Assembly (NCBI GenBank): GCA_024349245.1
Contig: JALDNG010000101.1
Location: forward strand, 570,001 to 634,000
Source: Neodontobutis hainanensis
Taxonomy: Eukaryota; Chordata; Actinopteri; Gobiiformes; Odontobutidae
DNA: 64,000 nt
Direction: 5' to 3'
How positions within the stretch are numbered: position 1 is the stretch's first letter; each line of letters opens with the position of its first letter. A program made the translations under genes and the position numbers. Below are positions 24,740-35,830 of the stretch, piece after piece. The notes beneath the pieces were generated by a model that saw only the letters and a program-made list of their open reading frames with translations, was not told the DNA's origin and did no database searches.

Positions 24740-27700
24740 ATTTTAGGATTAAAAGCTATTCAAGTGGTGTTAAGCAAAACAAATGTAACACTGTACATCA
24801 GAAATATTCTTCTTTGGAACAATCTACTTCTTAGATCATACTCAATTATTTACTTCTAATAGTAAGCACATAAAGGAGAACCCTAGAAGACAGTTTCCAT
24901 GGCTTAAGCCAACACCAGACATCAGTTCTTCATTAAATTTCAGAAATGCCTCACTGACTATTGCAGCTATCAGATGTGGCACTGAGCTGGTATTATAGCA
25001 GCCTGGTGGAGTAGAGCCACACAGAAAGATACGGGCCTGAAAGTCTGGCTCTGCTGCTGCCACACTGCTCTCTACTGGCCGCCTGCAGAAGTTAACTTGC
25101 CAGTCAGTCTGGAAATACAGTAGAGCTGGAGAAGAGTCTGGTCCTCCAAGTAGCAGGAGGAAGACAGGCAAGTATTGATGGCCATTTGGTAAAAATAAAA
25201 AACCGACGCAAGTCATAAATAGTGTTTCTAGTAGCATGTTATGTTATCATCTCATACTTTGTGTTTCTTGGGGAAAAAGAAGAAAACTAATTTATTTCCA
25301 TTACTTGCTTTTTAAAAAAAAAAAAGTTTATCAATTCTGCATATCCAGAATTGATAGTCTTCACCTTGAAAACTGGGTCCAGATGCTTTATTTAAACCTT
25401 TTTTAAGATGTCCTGGATGACTGAGAACCTTCACAGACATTACTTGTTATTGGTCAAACTGAGCACTGCTGTAAAAGAAGCTCATGTTTGTTTGTTTTTT
25501 ATAGAACCAATGAAAGTTAAAGGGTTTTATAAAATAATTTTAATCACCTGCAGATCTGTTTCCACTAGATGTGTTCATAGACAACAGCATGTCCCTGCAG
25601 GGCTACCATAGTTGTTCACATCTTTGTTTTTTACACAGTATGTGATTCTGTACAATGCTAAAGCACACCACATGTACTCAGGCAGGTGTAGGTTTGGCAC
25701 TGTGCACGTAAAATTTTATATTCTATACAATAGATGTAGACACTTAATCAATCTATTGTTTATTCAACAGTGACAGTGCAATACCTTATATATAAGCCAA
25801 AGGTTATTAGTTGACAGGCTATTGATTGTAAAAAGTTCAGTTCAGGGTTTGGGTTGGTACTTATAACTCAGACGTCAATAGTAAGTGTAAAAATAAGCTT
25901 ATATTCAAATGTTGCTTTAGATTTCAACAGGGAGGACAACTGACACGAGGGACAGCCATGTTAGTGACGCCACAACAGTGATGTCTGGTTGTATATACAG
26001 TTTTATTGGCGTAGCCCAGTCTAAAAATGCCACTTTTGACTTAACAGGCTAAAATATAAATACTATAAAACAAATAAATAATGATAAATGTTATTAATAA
26101 ATAAGCAGTGTTTAAAAAAAAAATAGACATTTAAAATGACCATAAATACTGTTCATAAAAAGTTAAAAAAATAATAATAATGTGTCTGATTATAAATCTT
26201 TTGTTGGGTTTATGGACATGCCGGCACATACTTTTTTTTTTTGCTTAAGCTGCAAGTAAAGCGTGCACGTCCAACTTTTAAAGGCCACGACGCTCCCCAG
26301 CTACTTCAGGCCTGCAATGGTTATAAAATCTAAACAAATTTGAAACAATATATGGGTTACAAAAAATTTTACTGAACAAAAAGGTAATTACTAAAGTGAA
26401 TGCCCTAAAAGTAAAGTTGTGAAATTACCCCGTTTTATTTATTTTGAATATTATGTTTTGTTAAATATATAATAACATTTAACATAATTGTCTGTGTGTC
26501 ATATATTATTTTGAATTAATATTTAATAATGATTTTCACAAGGGTCAAATAATGTATAAAAGAATGTCACTTACAACTCTATTTAGATTTTTATGTCAGA
26601 CAATAAATATATTCTGGGTTGAAATCCTGTAAATAAAAATAAAACGTGTGTACATTGGCTATATTAATCGGCCTTTCACTTTGTGGTTCTTTTTTTATTT
26701 ACATTTTTCTTTTCTTTCTTGAGCTGTGCCTGTGGTTAAGCAAAAGTAGTGCTGGAATACAGACTTTGTCTCTATTATCAGTAGCCATATTGTTGACAGG
26801 CCGGTGTGAGAATCCTTGAAATGTTGGGATGTGTTTGGCCAAAGAACCAGTATGTGCTGAAATTAAGCATCAACTAAAATCATTGATAATGAAGCTTAGA
26901 TAAGATCTGCACAAAGATTTAATAGGCATCCAATCAAACCTTAAAATTTTCCCATTTTGTATTATTCAAAAACTACCCAATATTCCTGTTCTGCAGGATG
27001 CATAGAAAGCGCATCAGTGTTTAATGTCAGCTTTCACGATCTCCTAGTATAGGCCCTTCCTCCGTCTGACAGCTGCTATGATCACCACATAATCAGTGTT
27101 ATTACCAAATTATACTCTTCATAATGCTAATGCCTATTATTGTACATTCAAAGACAAGTATAGCATGTTATCAAAACAACAACAAATATAGCGTCTTCGG
27201 CCTTGGCGCTCATCCTGCTGGAAACCGAAGAACGCTGAGAGCCATTTCATTTACATGCAAACTGACACCCACCCAGTCCAGCGCTGTCTACTGCCTGCTC
27301 TGTATTTGTGGGAGTACTCTTTATGCGGCTTTTTCAAACTGAATACAACATTAACAAAAAAAAGGAAGGTTCAGATTGTTATGGGGTTTGATATAATGGC
27401 TGTGAACATAAGCCATCAAAGAGTCCCAGCTTGTTGTCTCTGGTCAGCACTCGCTAATGATGAGCTCAAGTATGTTCTGATCACAATTCTCTTTCTGTCA
27501 AATGGAGATAAAGGATGACTGAAGCTGAGTTTGCTGATGTGGCGTTTTACACAATGAGTCTGGAGAGACAGAGCTTCGCAGCAGGTCACCTTGAAGAAAG
27601 GCAGTGCATATTGGTAAAGTGATGGCAGTGAGTTTGCTGAATCAGCCAAAAAAGGTAAGAGCTGTGAAGGGTCACCTCAACCAGTCAGCCGTGCACTTAA

Positions 27701-28310
27701 GTGGAAATATGATCTATGTTGCTCTCTGGTGGTCAAAATGTGGCCCTACAAGAGCTGGAGATGTATGTTGATCTGGGGTCCCTCAGCAGTAAAGATTATG
27801 GGGGCCCTGCCTCACCATGGATTAATAGAAACAGAGGTGACCTACTGTTCACGAGTTCAGATGTCAGCAGCAGATTACATTACATTTAATTTAGGCCCAG
27901 AGGTGGAGCTCATTTATAACCTAAACTCAACCTAAATGGATTTTGGCAACACAAAAATAACCTAAATATGTGAATTGAAACAGTTGTGCCATAGCTTTGT
28001 CCAAGAACATTGTACTGTACAGGACTATTTTGAGATTAAGTGCCATTTTTAATTTAAACTATTCACATATTCCTGAGCCCCTGTTCACACCTGAATATTC
28101 AGTGGAGCTGAAGCCACAGGAGACTCCCTCTGATCCCAGCTGGGATCTGTGAGAGCTCACCTCAAAATGACCAGATCAGAGAGAAATAACCATGAACTAT
28201 AGTTTGATAAAACAATTAAATAAAGCATAAAGCTGTATATTTTGTGTTCTTTGAAACATAAATAAAAGTGCATGAAGCTCATCTGTTAAACAGTCTATAA
28301 GCACAAAACT
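24740..28310. other. Intergenic sequence, no gene recognised
   Basis: Short chance frames only; the 131-codon minus-strand frame at 24842-25237 shows no domain. A palindrome-bearing repeat fragment lies at about 25325-25440. 27186-27345 is a non-repetitive block with an octamer-like ATGCAAA (27255-27261) and could be regulatory. No RNA gene was seen. Confidence 0.5.
25325..25440 (+). repeat. Palindrome-bearing dispersed repeat fragment
   Basis: An inverted repeat with 11-bp arms (tatcaattctg at 25329-25339 and cagaattgata at 25346-25356) is followed by 'cttcaccttgaaaactgggtccagatgc' and 'tcctggatgactgagaaccttcacag'. The last two blocks are shared with the 6.3-6.7 kb copy. Confidence 0.65.
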
Positions 28311-28324
28311 AGAACTATATTCCA

Positions 28325-28590
28325 CTCTTAATGAGGCTACACCCTCTGACATGTTGGAACGTCCAAGTACGTCCCATGCGCAGCTTCTGGGCTGATGAGA
28401 GCAAATCTTCCTCCAATATTTTCTTATAACATGCTACATTCATCTTGCCATCAATTTTTTGATGCCTTTGTAGCTCAAACATTCCCAAAACATCAGCTCC
28501 ACCTCCATGTTTCACACTAGGAATGTTGTACCTTTCATCATAGGCCTTGTTGACTCCTCTCCAAATGTAACGTTTATGGTTGTAGACATA
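28325..28590 (-). mobile_element. Tc1-like transposase fragment
   Basis: The minus-strand frame encodes YIWRGVNKAYDERYNIPSVK followed by HGGGADVLGMF and KIDGKMNVACYKKILEEDL. It matches the remnant at 14.6-14.8 kb and the one at 53.7-53.9 kb. Only the middle of the DDE domain survives. It is cut off at about 28590 by the element that follows. Confidence 0.8.
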
Positions 28591-28591
28591 T

Positions 28592-28915
28592 AGTACAAAC
28601 CCAATTCCAAAAAAGATGGGACACTGTACAAATTGTGAATAAAAACTGAATGCAATGATGTGAAACAACATAGATACGTATACAACATATCAAATGTTGA
28701 AAGTGAGACATTTTTAAATGTAATCCCAGATATTGGCTCATTTTGGATTTTATGAGAGCTACACATTCCTAAAAAGTGTGGACAGGTCGCAATAAGAGGC
28801 TGGAACAGTTCAACATTTAATATGTCATCTATGTTGTATTCTGAATAAAATATTGAAATTTGAAACTTCCACATCATTGCATTTTGTATTTATTCACAAT
28901 TTTTACTGTTCCGGG
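28592..28915. mobile_element. Non-autonomous inverted-repeat element (MITE-like)
   Basis: Both ends carry the same inverted block: 'ttgtgaataaaaactgaatgcaatgatgtg' near 28635, and near 28860-28905 its complement, which contains 'cacatcattgcattttgtatttattcaca'. The core is non-coding. It abuts a truncated Tc1 fragment at a TA-rich junction, which suggests insertion into that older element. Confidence 0.65.
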
Positions 28916-28919
28916 AAAG

Positions 28920-29750
28920 CGTGGAAAGCGTCTTGAGCTATGGCTGTGGGGCCAGATGAAAAGCTGTGGGGGGCCCCATGTGCTAGTTGATCACTGGAAT
29001 TAGGTATTGGTTTTACACTGTGTGCTTGTGACCAATAAGTATGACTGATATAGCATCATGGATTGTTGTAAAGTAGATGTGAATACAGCATCTAAATTCT
29101 GTACATGCAAGGGAATTGTGTTATTTAAAAAGAAGATTGCATTTATGTATGAATCAAGATTGTAAATCTTTTTTTGATTATTGTGCAGCACTAGCAAATG
29201 GACAATCAAATATGCAATGATCCTGAGTCTTACCAATTTACACCGAAAGAGTTGTGTCGCGTCACTGCAGCACTGCGTCTGACTCTTAGACAGTCTGATA
29301 ATTTACACCCCGGCTGCATCTCAAAAGGGTCTCAACACAACACCACGCTGTCAATAGGTTGGACTTCTATTTTTTGAGCGGCTCCGCATCAATCTGTGGG
29401 CTAAACCGGCTCAGCAAAAGAGAGGGAGAGCCACACACGCAGAGCAGTAGCAGCCATGCTGACGATTCTGGTGTAATTAGAGTAGGGTTTATTAATGTTA
29501 TGGCACAAGCACCAGAACTTATCGGGTCAAGTCCGAAAGTATAGAGAATGAATTTGCTTTTAAATTCAAATGTTTATTGCAGTTTGGTCGCAAAGTTTAC
29601 TCGTGTGATTAAATTAACTAGATTATACACAAGAAAAATAAATAGACTTGGCAATAACTGTAACTCATCTTAATGTTATAGTTTGCGAATCAGTGTATGA
29701 CTACATCATTATTAAAAGTGTACAAAAAGTTTGTTAACAATAGCAATGAG
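28920..29750. other. Intergenic sequence downstream of rln
   Basis: No gene is recognised. The short frames at 29000-29236 and 29359-29544 have no features of note. Confidence 0.5.
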
Positions 29751-29756
29751 CAATAA

Positions 29757-29762
29757 TTTATT
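29757..29762 (-). promoter_or_regulatory. rln: Poly(A) signal of the relaxin-like gene
   Basis: AATAAA on the minus strand, 50 nt downstream of the relaxin-like stop codon. This would give a compact 3' UTR. Confidence 0.6.
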
Positions 29763-29811
29763 AGAAACCCTACAACTACTGGTCGGTTCATAAAGATTAA
29801 CCACGTCACTT

Positions 29812-30005
29812 TTAACAGAACTGGATGAGCTCCTTCTTGCTGCAGCCTTTCTCGCAGCAGATGTCGGATATTTTTAAAGCGGTGCGTCTCATCCGTGCAG
29901 ACAGGGGGAGCCAGTGAGAAGCCAGAAACTCCATGTCGATCTTCTGCTGGGACTCATGGGACACAGTGGGCAGCTCTGTGGAAACATTCTCTCTGTTGTG
30001 ATCCA
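29812..30005 (-). CDS. rln: Relaxin-family peptide, exon 2 (C-peptide end and A-chain)
   Basis: This exon encodes residues 61-124 of the prohormone. It starts after a good acceptor (TTCTACTCCTTCTCAG at the minus-strand 5' edge) and completes the codon split by the intron. It carries the rest of the C-peptide, a basic cleavage site (ARMRR), and the A-chain with the family signature CC-x3-C-x8-C, seen as CCEKGCSKKELIQFC. The A-chain ends directly at the stop. Ending in Phe-Cys is like mammalian relaxin-2 rather than INSL5 or INSL3. All four A-chain cysteines needed for the insulin fold are present. An internal N-x-S/T sequon (NVS) lies in the C-peptide. Confidence 0.88.
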
Positions 30006-30934
30006 CTGAGAAGGAGTAGAAGAAAAAGTTATTTGTCAAGATTTACTGTTAACTGTTTTAGTGTTAACTGTTTTATTGTTAGAGCCTTTAAACCTCTCCA
30101 ACTTGTTGTCTCTCAATATTGTGTCTCCACCCCTTCCATAAATAAGCAATCCACAAGTTTACCCTGACCTTATCCAGAGAGTATGTATGCAATCCACTAT
30201 TTGTTTTTTTTTTCCCCCAAAGATATCCGGCTGACTGTCTAGTAGAAACTCCAAGTGGGTGTCATGTAAGAACAATATCCTCAGATCCTCTGGAGGAGCG
30301 CCAGAAGTGGGGATGTGTGTTGGTGACGTTCATATTGTGAGTGTAGTGTGCAGAGCCACTTGTTCTCCACACCTTCTTTGTAAAATACTTTCCACACTGT
30401 TTGGTTATGTTATGCTTGGATACATGTAGTGTCATTATTAATCTAACTTTGAGACGTTGACCGTGGTATTTACACATGGTGCAATATCTCTAGACATGTA
30501 TAAAAGTAAATCTGCCACACATTTTCCAAAATTGTGCTAAATGTTTGAAGACAAATTTCAGAAGAAAGTTTGACAGAGATTACTTGTAAGTATGGTTCGT
30601 GTTAAAGCAGCCTAACGAGCTCTGGTGCGGAAATATGACAAACTGAAGGCATATAACTTGGAGGTTTTGTTGTTCAGACATTCGTGATTAGGGTTTTAGC
30701 AATACATTTTTACAATTTTTATAACTTTAAAATAGGTTTTTGGAGCTCTGTAGCGTGTCACTGTTATAAATTAAAAGGACATTACTAATGACGATGTAAT
30801 TCAAGGCATAGGGAAATTCCTTATGCTGCGAACACAAACAACCCAAATAAATAAACTATATGTTCAACTTTGGTCCAGACTCTGGTTTGAATTTCAGGTT
30901 TGTTCGCTGTAGGCTTCTTGTAAAAAGTGTAATA

Positions 30935-31021
<87 letters not shown>

Positions 31022-31292
31022 GAAAATTTTCTTCATAAACTCATTGGGCGTTAACTGGGTAGGTTTTGAAACATTACACTTAAAAAATTGTCTAATCTGC
31101 ATAAAAAGTTAGCAATATAATTTGTAAAGAAAAGGTTAAAGCAAAAGCATGTGGACTCAGTTTTCAAAGGCAATATAATATGTAAATTACAAGTTTACCA
31201 CCACTGCTCAAAGTATATAAGAAGAGTACTTCAGAATATTTTGTTCATATACAGCATATTATTTTAATAAAAAAAGCCTAATAGAAACTTAC
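30006..31292 (-). other. rln: Intron of the relaxin-like gene
   Basis: Phase-1 intron of 1287 bp with a GTAAGT donor (31292) and a CAG acceptor (30006). A phase-1 intron inside the C-peptide is the classic insulin/relaxin superfamily position. It contains the (TG)n(TA)n microsatellite and a 'gcatgtggactcagttttcaaagg' scrap of the dispersed repeat seen at 6.3 kb. Confidence 0.85.
30935..31016. repeat. (TG)n(TA)n microsatellite in the rln intron
   Basis: A short TG run passes into about 36 TA dinucleotides. The repeating Tyr/Ile frames on both strands here are artefacts of the repeat. Confidence 0.97.
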
Positions 31293-31473
31293 ATTTAGAG
31301 GTAGGTTGTGGCTGAAGGATGCTTCTTTTCAGTCTAGAGTTCCCACAGTAAGACACGGCATGACGGATCAGGTCTCTCCCACACATCTTGATATTATCCT
31401 GGGCCTGAACCACACACACAGCAGCCACAAAGCCCACCAACACCAGGCACAGCACAGACTTAGCAGCAGACAT
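31293..31473 (-). CDS. rln: Relaxin-family peptide, exon 1 (signal peptide and B-chain)
   Basis: Exon 1 encodes residues 1-60. The prohormone would be secreted and processed into a two-chain peptide that acts on RXFP receptors. Residues 1-24 form a signal peptide (MSAAKSVLCLVLVGFVAAV, cleavage probably after VVQA). The B-chain follows with IKMCGRDLIRHAVSYCGNSR. It holds both B-chain cysteines and the receptor-contact pattern Arg-x3-Arg-x2-Val (RDLIRHAV). A furin-like site RLKR ends the B-chain and SILQPQP begins the C-peptide. IKMCGRDLIR is close to relaxin-2 and the A-chain ending supports the same branch. INSL5 and relaxin-3 are less likely. The usual Trp near the B-chain end is absent. The start is the only ATG before the signal peptide; the donor is AAAT|GTAAGT. 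Confidence 0.9.
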
Positions 31474-31549
31474 TGTTAGCAGTGAGTGTTTGGACTTCAG
31501 AGATGTTGTTGGAAGGAGGGCCGTGGAGGACTGTGGGATCTAGAGTGGG

Positions 31550-31557
31550 TTTTTATA
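31550..31557 (-). promoter_or_regulatory. rln: TATA box of the relaxin-like gene
   Basis: TATAAAAA on the minus strand, about 77 nt upstream of the ATG. This implies a 5' UTR of roughly 45 nt in the same exon. No other TATA-like motif lies closer. Confidence 0.6.
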
Positions 31558-31599
31558 TCAAACGGGTGGATCCAGAGGGCGTTGGAAAGATGCTGAGGT

Positions 31600-32100
31600 G
31601 ACAGATTTTTTAAATGATGCACTCAGCCTTGGTGAAGGAAAAGTTTGTCCTGATCCAGAGCTCAGAGAGTGTCCCGTCAAGGATGAAGCGCTCATTTAGA
31701 TTAAAAGGAAACATAAAATCATGATTTAGTGCATCAAAACTTACGTAATACGCAAGGCATTTAGGTTATTGTTCTTGTTCATGGAAGCTTGAGAAAAGGC
31801 CACAGGTCTGGCAAATTTGGTACCAAAAAATAAATATTTCAATCTGGCTACAAGTACATAGATATTCCTATTGAAGCCTACAAATGTGCAAGGGAAGAGG
31901 ACCTAGGCATTCAAATTTCTGAAGAAAATTGTATTAAAAGTCTGCAAACTGTCTATAAACAGATATTGTCTCCCTTTGTTAAAAGTAAAACCAACTTTTT
32001 TCTTAACAGAATGTTAAATAGAATTGAGCCTGGTACAGTACCCTACCAACAAGGCAAAGAACTAACCTTACAATAATAAATCATAATGATAAATTATAGC
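31600..32100. other. Upstream flank of rln
   Basis: No gene or recognisable repeat apart from A/T runs. It may hold rln regulatory sequence, but no specific site can be defended. Confidence 0.4.
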
Positions 32101-32540
32101 GGGCGCAGGGTTGACGGTTCAATTCCTTCCTTGCCTACAGTGGTGTTCCAGCTGTGACACTGGTCTATGAATGGGTGAATTGAAGCTTGATGTAATGCAA
32201 AATCCATACCATAAAAAAGAAAAACAAGAAGACAAAAATGCCTCTTGATGCTAACGTGGTAATGCTAACAGTAAAAATGTCCTCATCTTAGACAGACACA
32301 AAAAGACAACTAAATAGTTATGTGTGATTAATGATATGATATGATGATATTTTGTTGCTCAGTGGTAAAGTGTTGTCCTAGAACCAGAAGGACGGCGTTT
32401 TGATTCTCTCTCCACAGTTCACGCTGTTGTTGTGTCCTTGAGCAAGACACTTAACCCTCCTTGCCTCCAGTGGTGTTCCAGCTGTAACACTGGTGAATAG
32501 AAGCCTAAAAGTGTCTGCTAAATGAATAAATGTAAATTTA
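32100..32540 (+). repeat. Two partial tRNA-like dispersed repeats
   Basis: A short fragment (32105-32180, with 'ggttcaattcc' and 'gcctacagtggtgttccagctg') is followed by a better copy at 32350-32540. The better copy has 'tgctcagtggtaaagtgt', 'ttttgattc', 'ttgtgtccttgagcaagacacttaaccc' and 'ttgcctccagtggtgttccagctgtaacactgg'. The latter ends in 'ctgctaaatgaataaatgtaaat'. Confidence 0.8.
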
Positions 32541-32544
32541 GAGT

Positions 32545-33730
32545 CATCAGCTGTGTCTGAATCATCACACTAATCCATTTTGTAGTACAGTACAGTCCGA
32601 ATATCGAGTGATATCAAGAAGATTTGCAATAATCCAGTCAGTTTTGGTTATAAGACTTGTTGAATAAAATATATAATATATATATCAATACTTATATCAC
32701 TAAAGTGTTTTTTTCTTTTCTTTAACACAAGTCCATTGTTATGAGGTTTTTTATCATGTACGCCAGAGTCATGTGACAAATGGCAACAGAAAAACAGCTG
32801 TGTAGTCTCCGAAGCATTTAATTAACTGAGTGCACTGTATAGTCCTCTATATAGTGATTGAGGGGTTAGTGACTAGGAAGTGCATTTGGACACAGCCATT
32901 TTGTCCAATGATGTGGCAGTCATGACAGGTCTGGTCGTGTTTTAGGTTTGAAGATGTATTCACCAGGTATTCATTTAAAGTACCTGACTTTGCAAACAAT
33001 TTCAACAGGTGCCCTCCCAGATGGTACTGTGGAACAGACTATGTGGAGAACTTCTATCTGGCTTGTCAGGTTACCATTGGCAAACTGCATTCACTTTTTC
33101 TATTCCGTTTGTTTTGACTGTGTTTTACTTTGCTGTAGATTCTTTAACTCTTTATCTTCATCTTCTTTATTACTTTTTTCTAATAAGCCCAAAAAGTCAT
33201 TGTAGACTAGTAGAATGGTTTACCCTAGTGCAGACCTGACCTTAAAGATGCATTACCCCCAAAACTTTTTTTGTACCTCTATGAGAAATGGAAGCTTTCT
33301 TGAGCAATGAGCCAGTGCCTAAACCAAGTAATTTTACTCCATTTACCTGGTAGTGTGTCGCTCACACACAAGCTGCACTTCATCATCTTTGACACATATC
33401 TGAGTCATATATTGTTGTGTATTTCCCCAGGATCAGACTAATTACATAATTTTAGGATGATGTAAACTCTTCTCCCTGACTGCAGGTCACAGTTCTTATC
33501 TTAACTTGCCTTGAGCAATGAGAGCCAATTAGAACAGAGTGCAAAACAAACAATGTCAAGGATTTGTCCCTGCTTCTTTGTAATATCATACCCAGGCAAT
33601 ACAGTAGATACAACACTCATTATTCCCAATAGTTAAAGTTGTTATCCTTTTGGTTTTTTACACAACCACAAAATTGGAATGATAGATGTAAATCTACAAA
33701 TCAAGTTTTCACTGACACAGTATCCTCAGC
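32545..33730. other. Intergenic sequence with a shared repeat block
   Basis: No gene is recognised. 33000-33100 ('aggtgccctcccagatggtactgtggaacagact', 'cttctatctggc') recurs in diverged form at 57664-57790 and, in reverse, at 36040-36110. It is a dispersed repeat and not an exon, although short frames run through it. Confidence 0.5.
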
Positions 33731-33734
33731 TGGA

Positions 33735-33910
33735 CACAAACCTCCAATATAACTTTCCTGTCCCGGGACAGTGGCAAATGGTGAGAGATTACGTGAGTGA
33801 CGCTCTCCCACACTACGTACAGGAAATAATACACTAAACTGTTCCTGCTGTTTCAAAAGAAGTTCTTCTTTCCAAACTTGCCGTCCTTAACCTCTCTGCT
33901 GCTAAACAAA
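33735..33910 (+). repeat. Dispersed repeat, copy 1 of 3
   Basis: The order 'cctccaatataactttcctgtcc', 'ggtgagagattacgtga', 'ctgtttcaaaagaagt', 'cttctttccaaacttgccgtcct' recurs at 51325-51540 and, in part, at 57265-57425. Confidence 0.7.
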
Positions 33911-33989
33911 GGTGACGGCCACAGCTGTGTCAGTGAATGGGTAGAAAACATTAGCAAGTGACATTTAGGCTGCACCAGCTAAAGGCTAC

Positions 33990-34300
33990 ATGCACTGGAT
34001 GAAAGATGCAAGGGTCTGTCAGGAGCCCAGAAACTCCCTAACCTTTTATACACACACACCGATTACAAACAAATGTGTCAACTTGTGTGCATGTTATCAG
34101 GCCAAAATCACCAGGTTATGTAAACTTTTGATCAGGGTCATTTGGTGTAGTTCCAGCATTAGTAAACACAGTTGTTTGACAAGAAATGGCTTCACCCAAT
34201 CAAACTCTGAGTTAAAGAAATGTTTTGGTGTAACATTCTCTGAAAAGTGGCCAAGAAAATTACAAATTCTGCCAGGGTATGTAAACTTATGTATATGTAC
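33990..34300 (-). mobile_element. Left-end fragment of the 53-kb-type Tc1 element
   Basis: It is the reverse complement of roughly 53050-53395. Shared blocks include 'gatgcaagggtctgtcaggagcccagaaactc', 'gatcagggtcatttgg', 'aacacagttgttt' and, at its right end, 'aaattctgccagggtatgtaaact', the terminal repeat. No transposase part remains. Confidence 0.85.
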
Positions 34301-35159
34301 ATGTAAAGCTTATAAATTGCTAAAGCTGCAAAACCGACATTAAAGAATGTCATTCCACAAATTTTAAATTAGGTGAACATATACAGCATATAAGCTCAGA
34401 AAAATATGTATAAGCTAAAAGCTTTTTAGCATTCTCTCTCTCTATCTGCTAAAGGTAAATAAAGCTGCCAACATACCTCAGAAGAGTTTAGGTTCCCAGT
34501 AGTTCATAGTAGAATGTTGACATGCAAACCACACAAACTGCAGCTTTGTAAAGTGTTTTATTTAGTGATTTTAACTTGTGCATTGTTGCTAGCAGTGGAG
34601 CCACAGTGTTGTATTGCAATCTTTGTGGCTATATGTCAGAAATCAACAAAGTAAACTGTGAAAAAGGCAGAAGCAGCATGTGAGCAGATTCATTCACCTC
34701 CTTTGGCAGTGATCCGTCCATAGTTTGACCTCTGCCCTCAACCTATTGTCAATGTACGATTAGTGACTGTTGGTACAGTTAGAGTTATTCCTGTCCACAT
34801 CTGAACGTGTTTCAGGCACCAGCTTTAATTGGGACTGACGCAAGTGCAGTAACAGCAATGGCATCTGTCCCGCTTATCATCATTTAAGTCAGTTATACAA
34901 CAGGCCTTAACCTGAAGAAGAGCAACAGTCCTGAGCATGGTTCATGTACACAGTGTGGGAATTTTTATGTAAATTAGAAATGTAATTCTAGGGATTTATG
35001 TATTAATAGTTTTGAGGTTTGATGGTACTAGATAACAATTCACAATTTCACCCACACTTTTAGGGTCAACAGGTGGGGGCTTTCACATGAACCCCAATTT
35101 GGGGAGTTAAGGGATTCAGAGACTAGACTCAGAAAATGATGGCAAAGCAGCACATCTCT

Positions 35160-35310
35160 GAGACTCAGCTACAAGCACAAATAAGCCATTTATATATTTT
35201 TCCAAACACAGACCAAACAGCAGCAAACAAAACAAAGTGGTACCAAAATATGCAAATTCTGACCTATTCTTTATAATGGAGACTCCGCCTGCCCATTTCA
35301 TACTAAAATC
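35160..35310 (-). repeat. Dispersed repeat, copy B (partner near 4.2 kb)
   Basis: It is the reverse complement of the 4205-4350 block, including 'tccaaacacagaccaaacagcagcaaacaaaac' and 'ggagactccgcctgcccatttcatac'. Confidence 0.7.
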
Positions 35311-35639
35311 TTAATAGTTTTGGTTTGTTTCACATTAGAACAATTATACTTGGTGCAGGTAATGTTGACATGAGTGGCTGTAATTTCAAATAGTGTTTGA
35401 GCTTCAACAGACTTCATCTACAGGGATATTAATCCAAATAGTGTTTTTTTTTTTTTTTTAGGCGAAGATGTTTTTGGGGTTATTTTGCTGTTTTCCGACT
35501 TGATTTATTCTGAAACTGTATCATTGCACATTCACAATCTCACAAGTGCCCCCTTCATTTTGACACCAGCATTATTGAAATACACCTTGTAGTTGCAGAG
35601 ATAAAGTCAATTTACTGTGGACATGTCCTTTTCGAGCAG

Positions 35640-35830
35640 ACACACCAAAAAACAGGCTCGGGTTTAAAGGGTTTAGTTGGAATTGAAACAAATTTTGGGG
35701 ATTTGAACAGGTTTTAGCTGGATTTAACCAGGTTTAGTTTAATTTTAAACAGGTTTAAGATGGATTTGACATGTTTTAGATAGTTTAACAGGGTAAGATA
35801 GATTTGAACAGGTTTCAAATAAACATGGCC
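35640..35830 (+). repeat. Degenerate short tandem-like repeat
   Basis: Repeated variants of 'ggtttagttggatttgaacagg' occur about every 25-40 bases: 'gtttagttgg', 'gttttagctggattt', 'gtttagtttaatttt', 'gtttaagatggattt', 'gttttagatagttt'. The period is irregular and the units have diverged. Confidence 0.6.

Noticed and set aside
24842..25237. 131-codon minus-strand frame as a gene
   Set aside because: No recognisable domain, and codon use and composition do not differ from the surrounding non-coding DNA.
30821..31102. Tyr/Ile-rich open frames on both strands
   Set aside because: They are translations of a (TA)n microsatellite; the same holds for 38363-38723.
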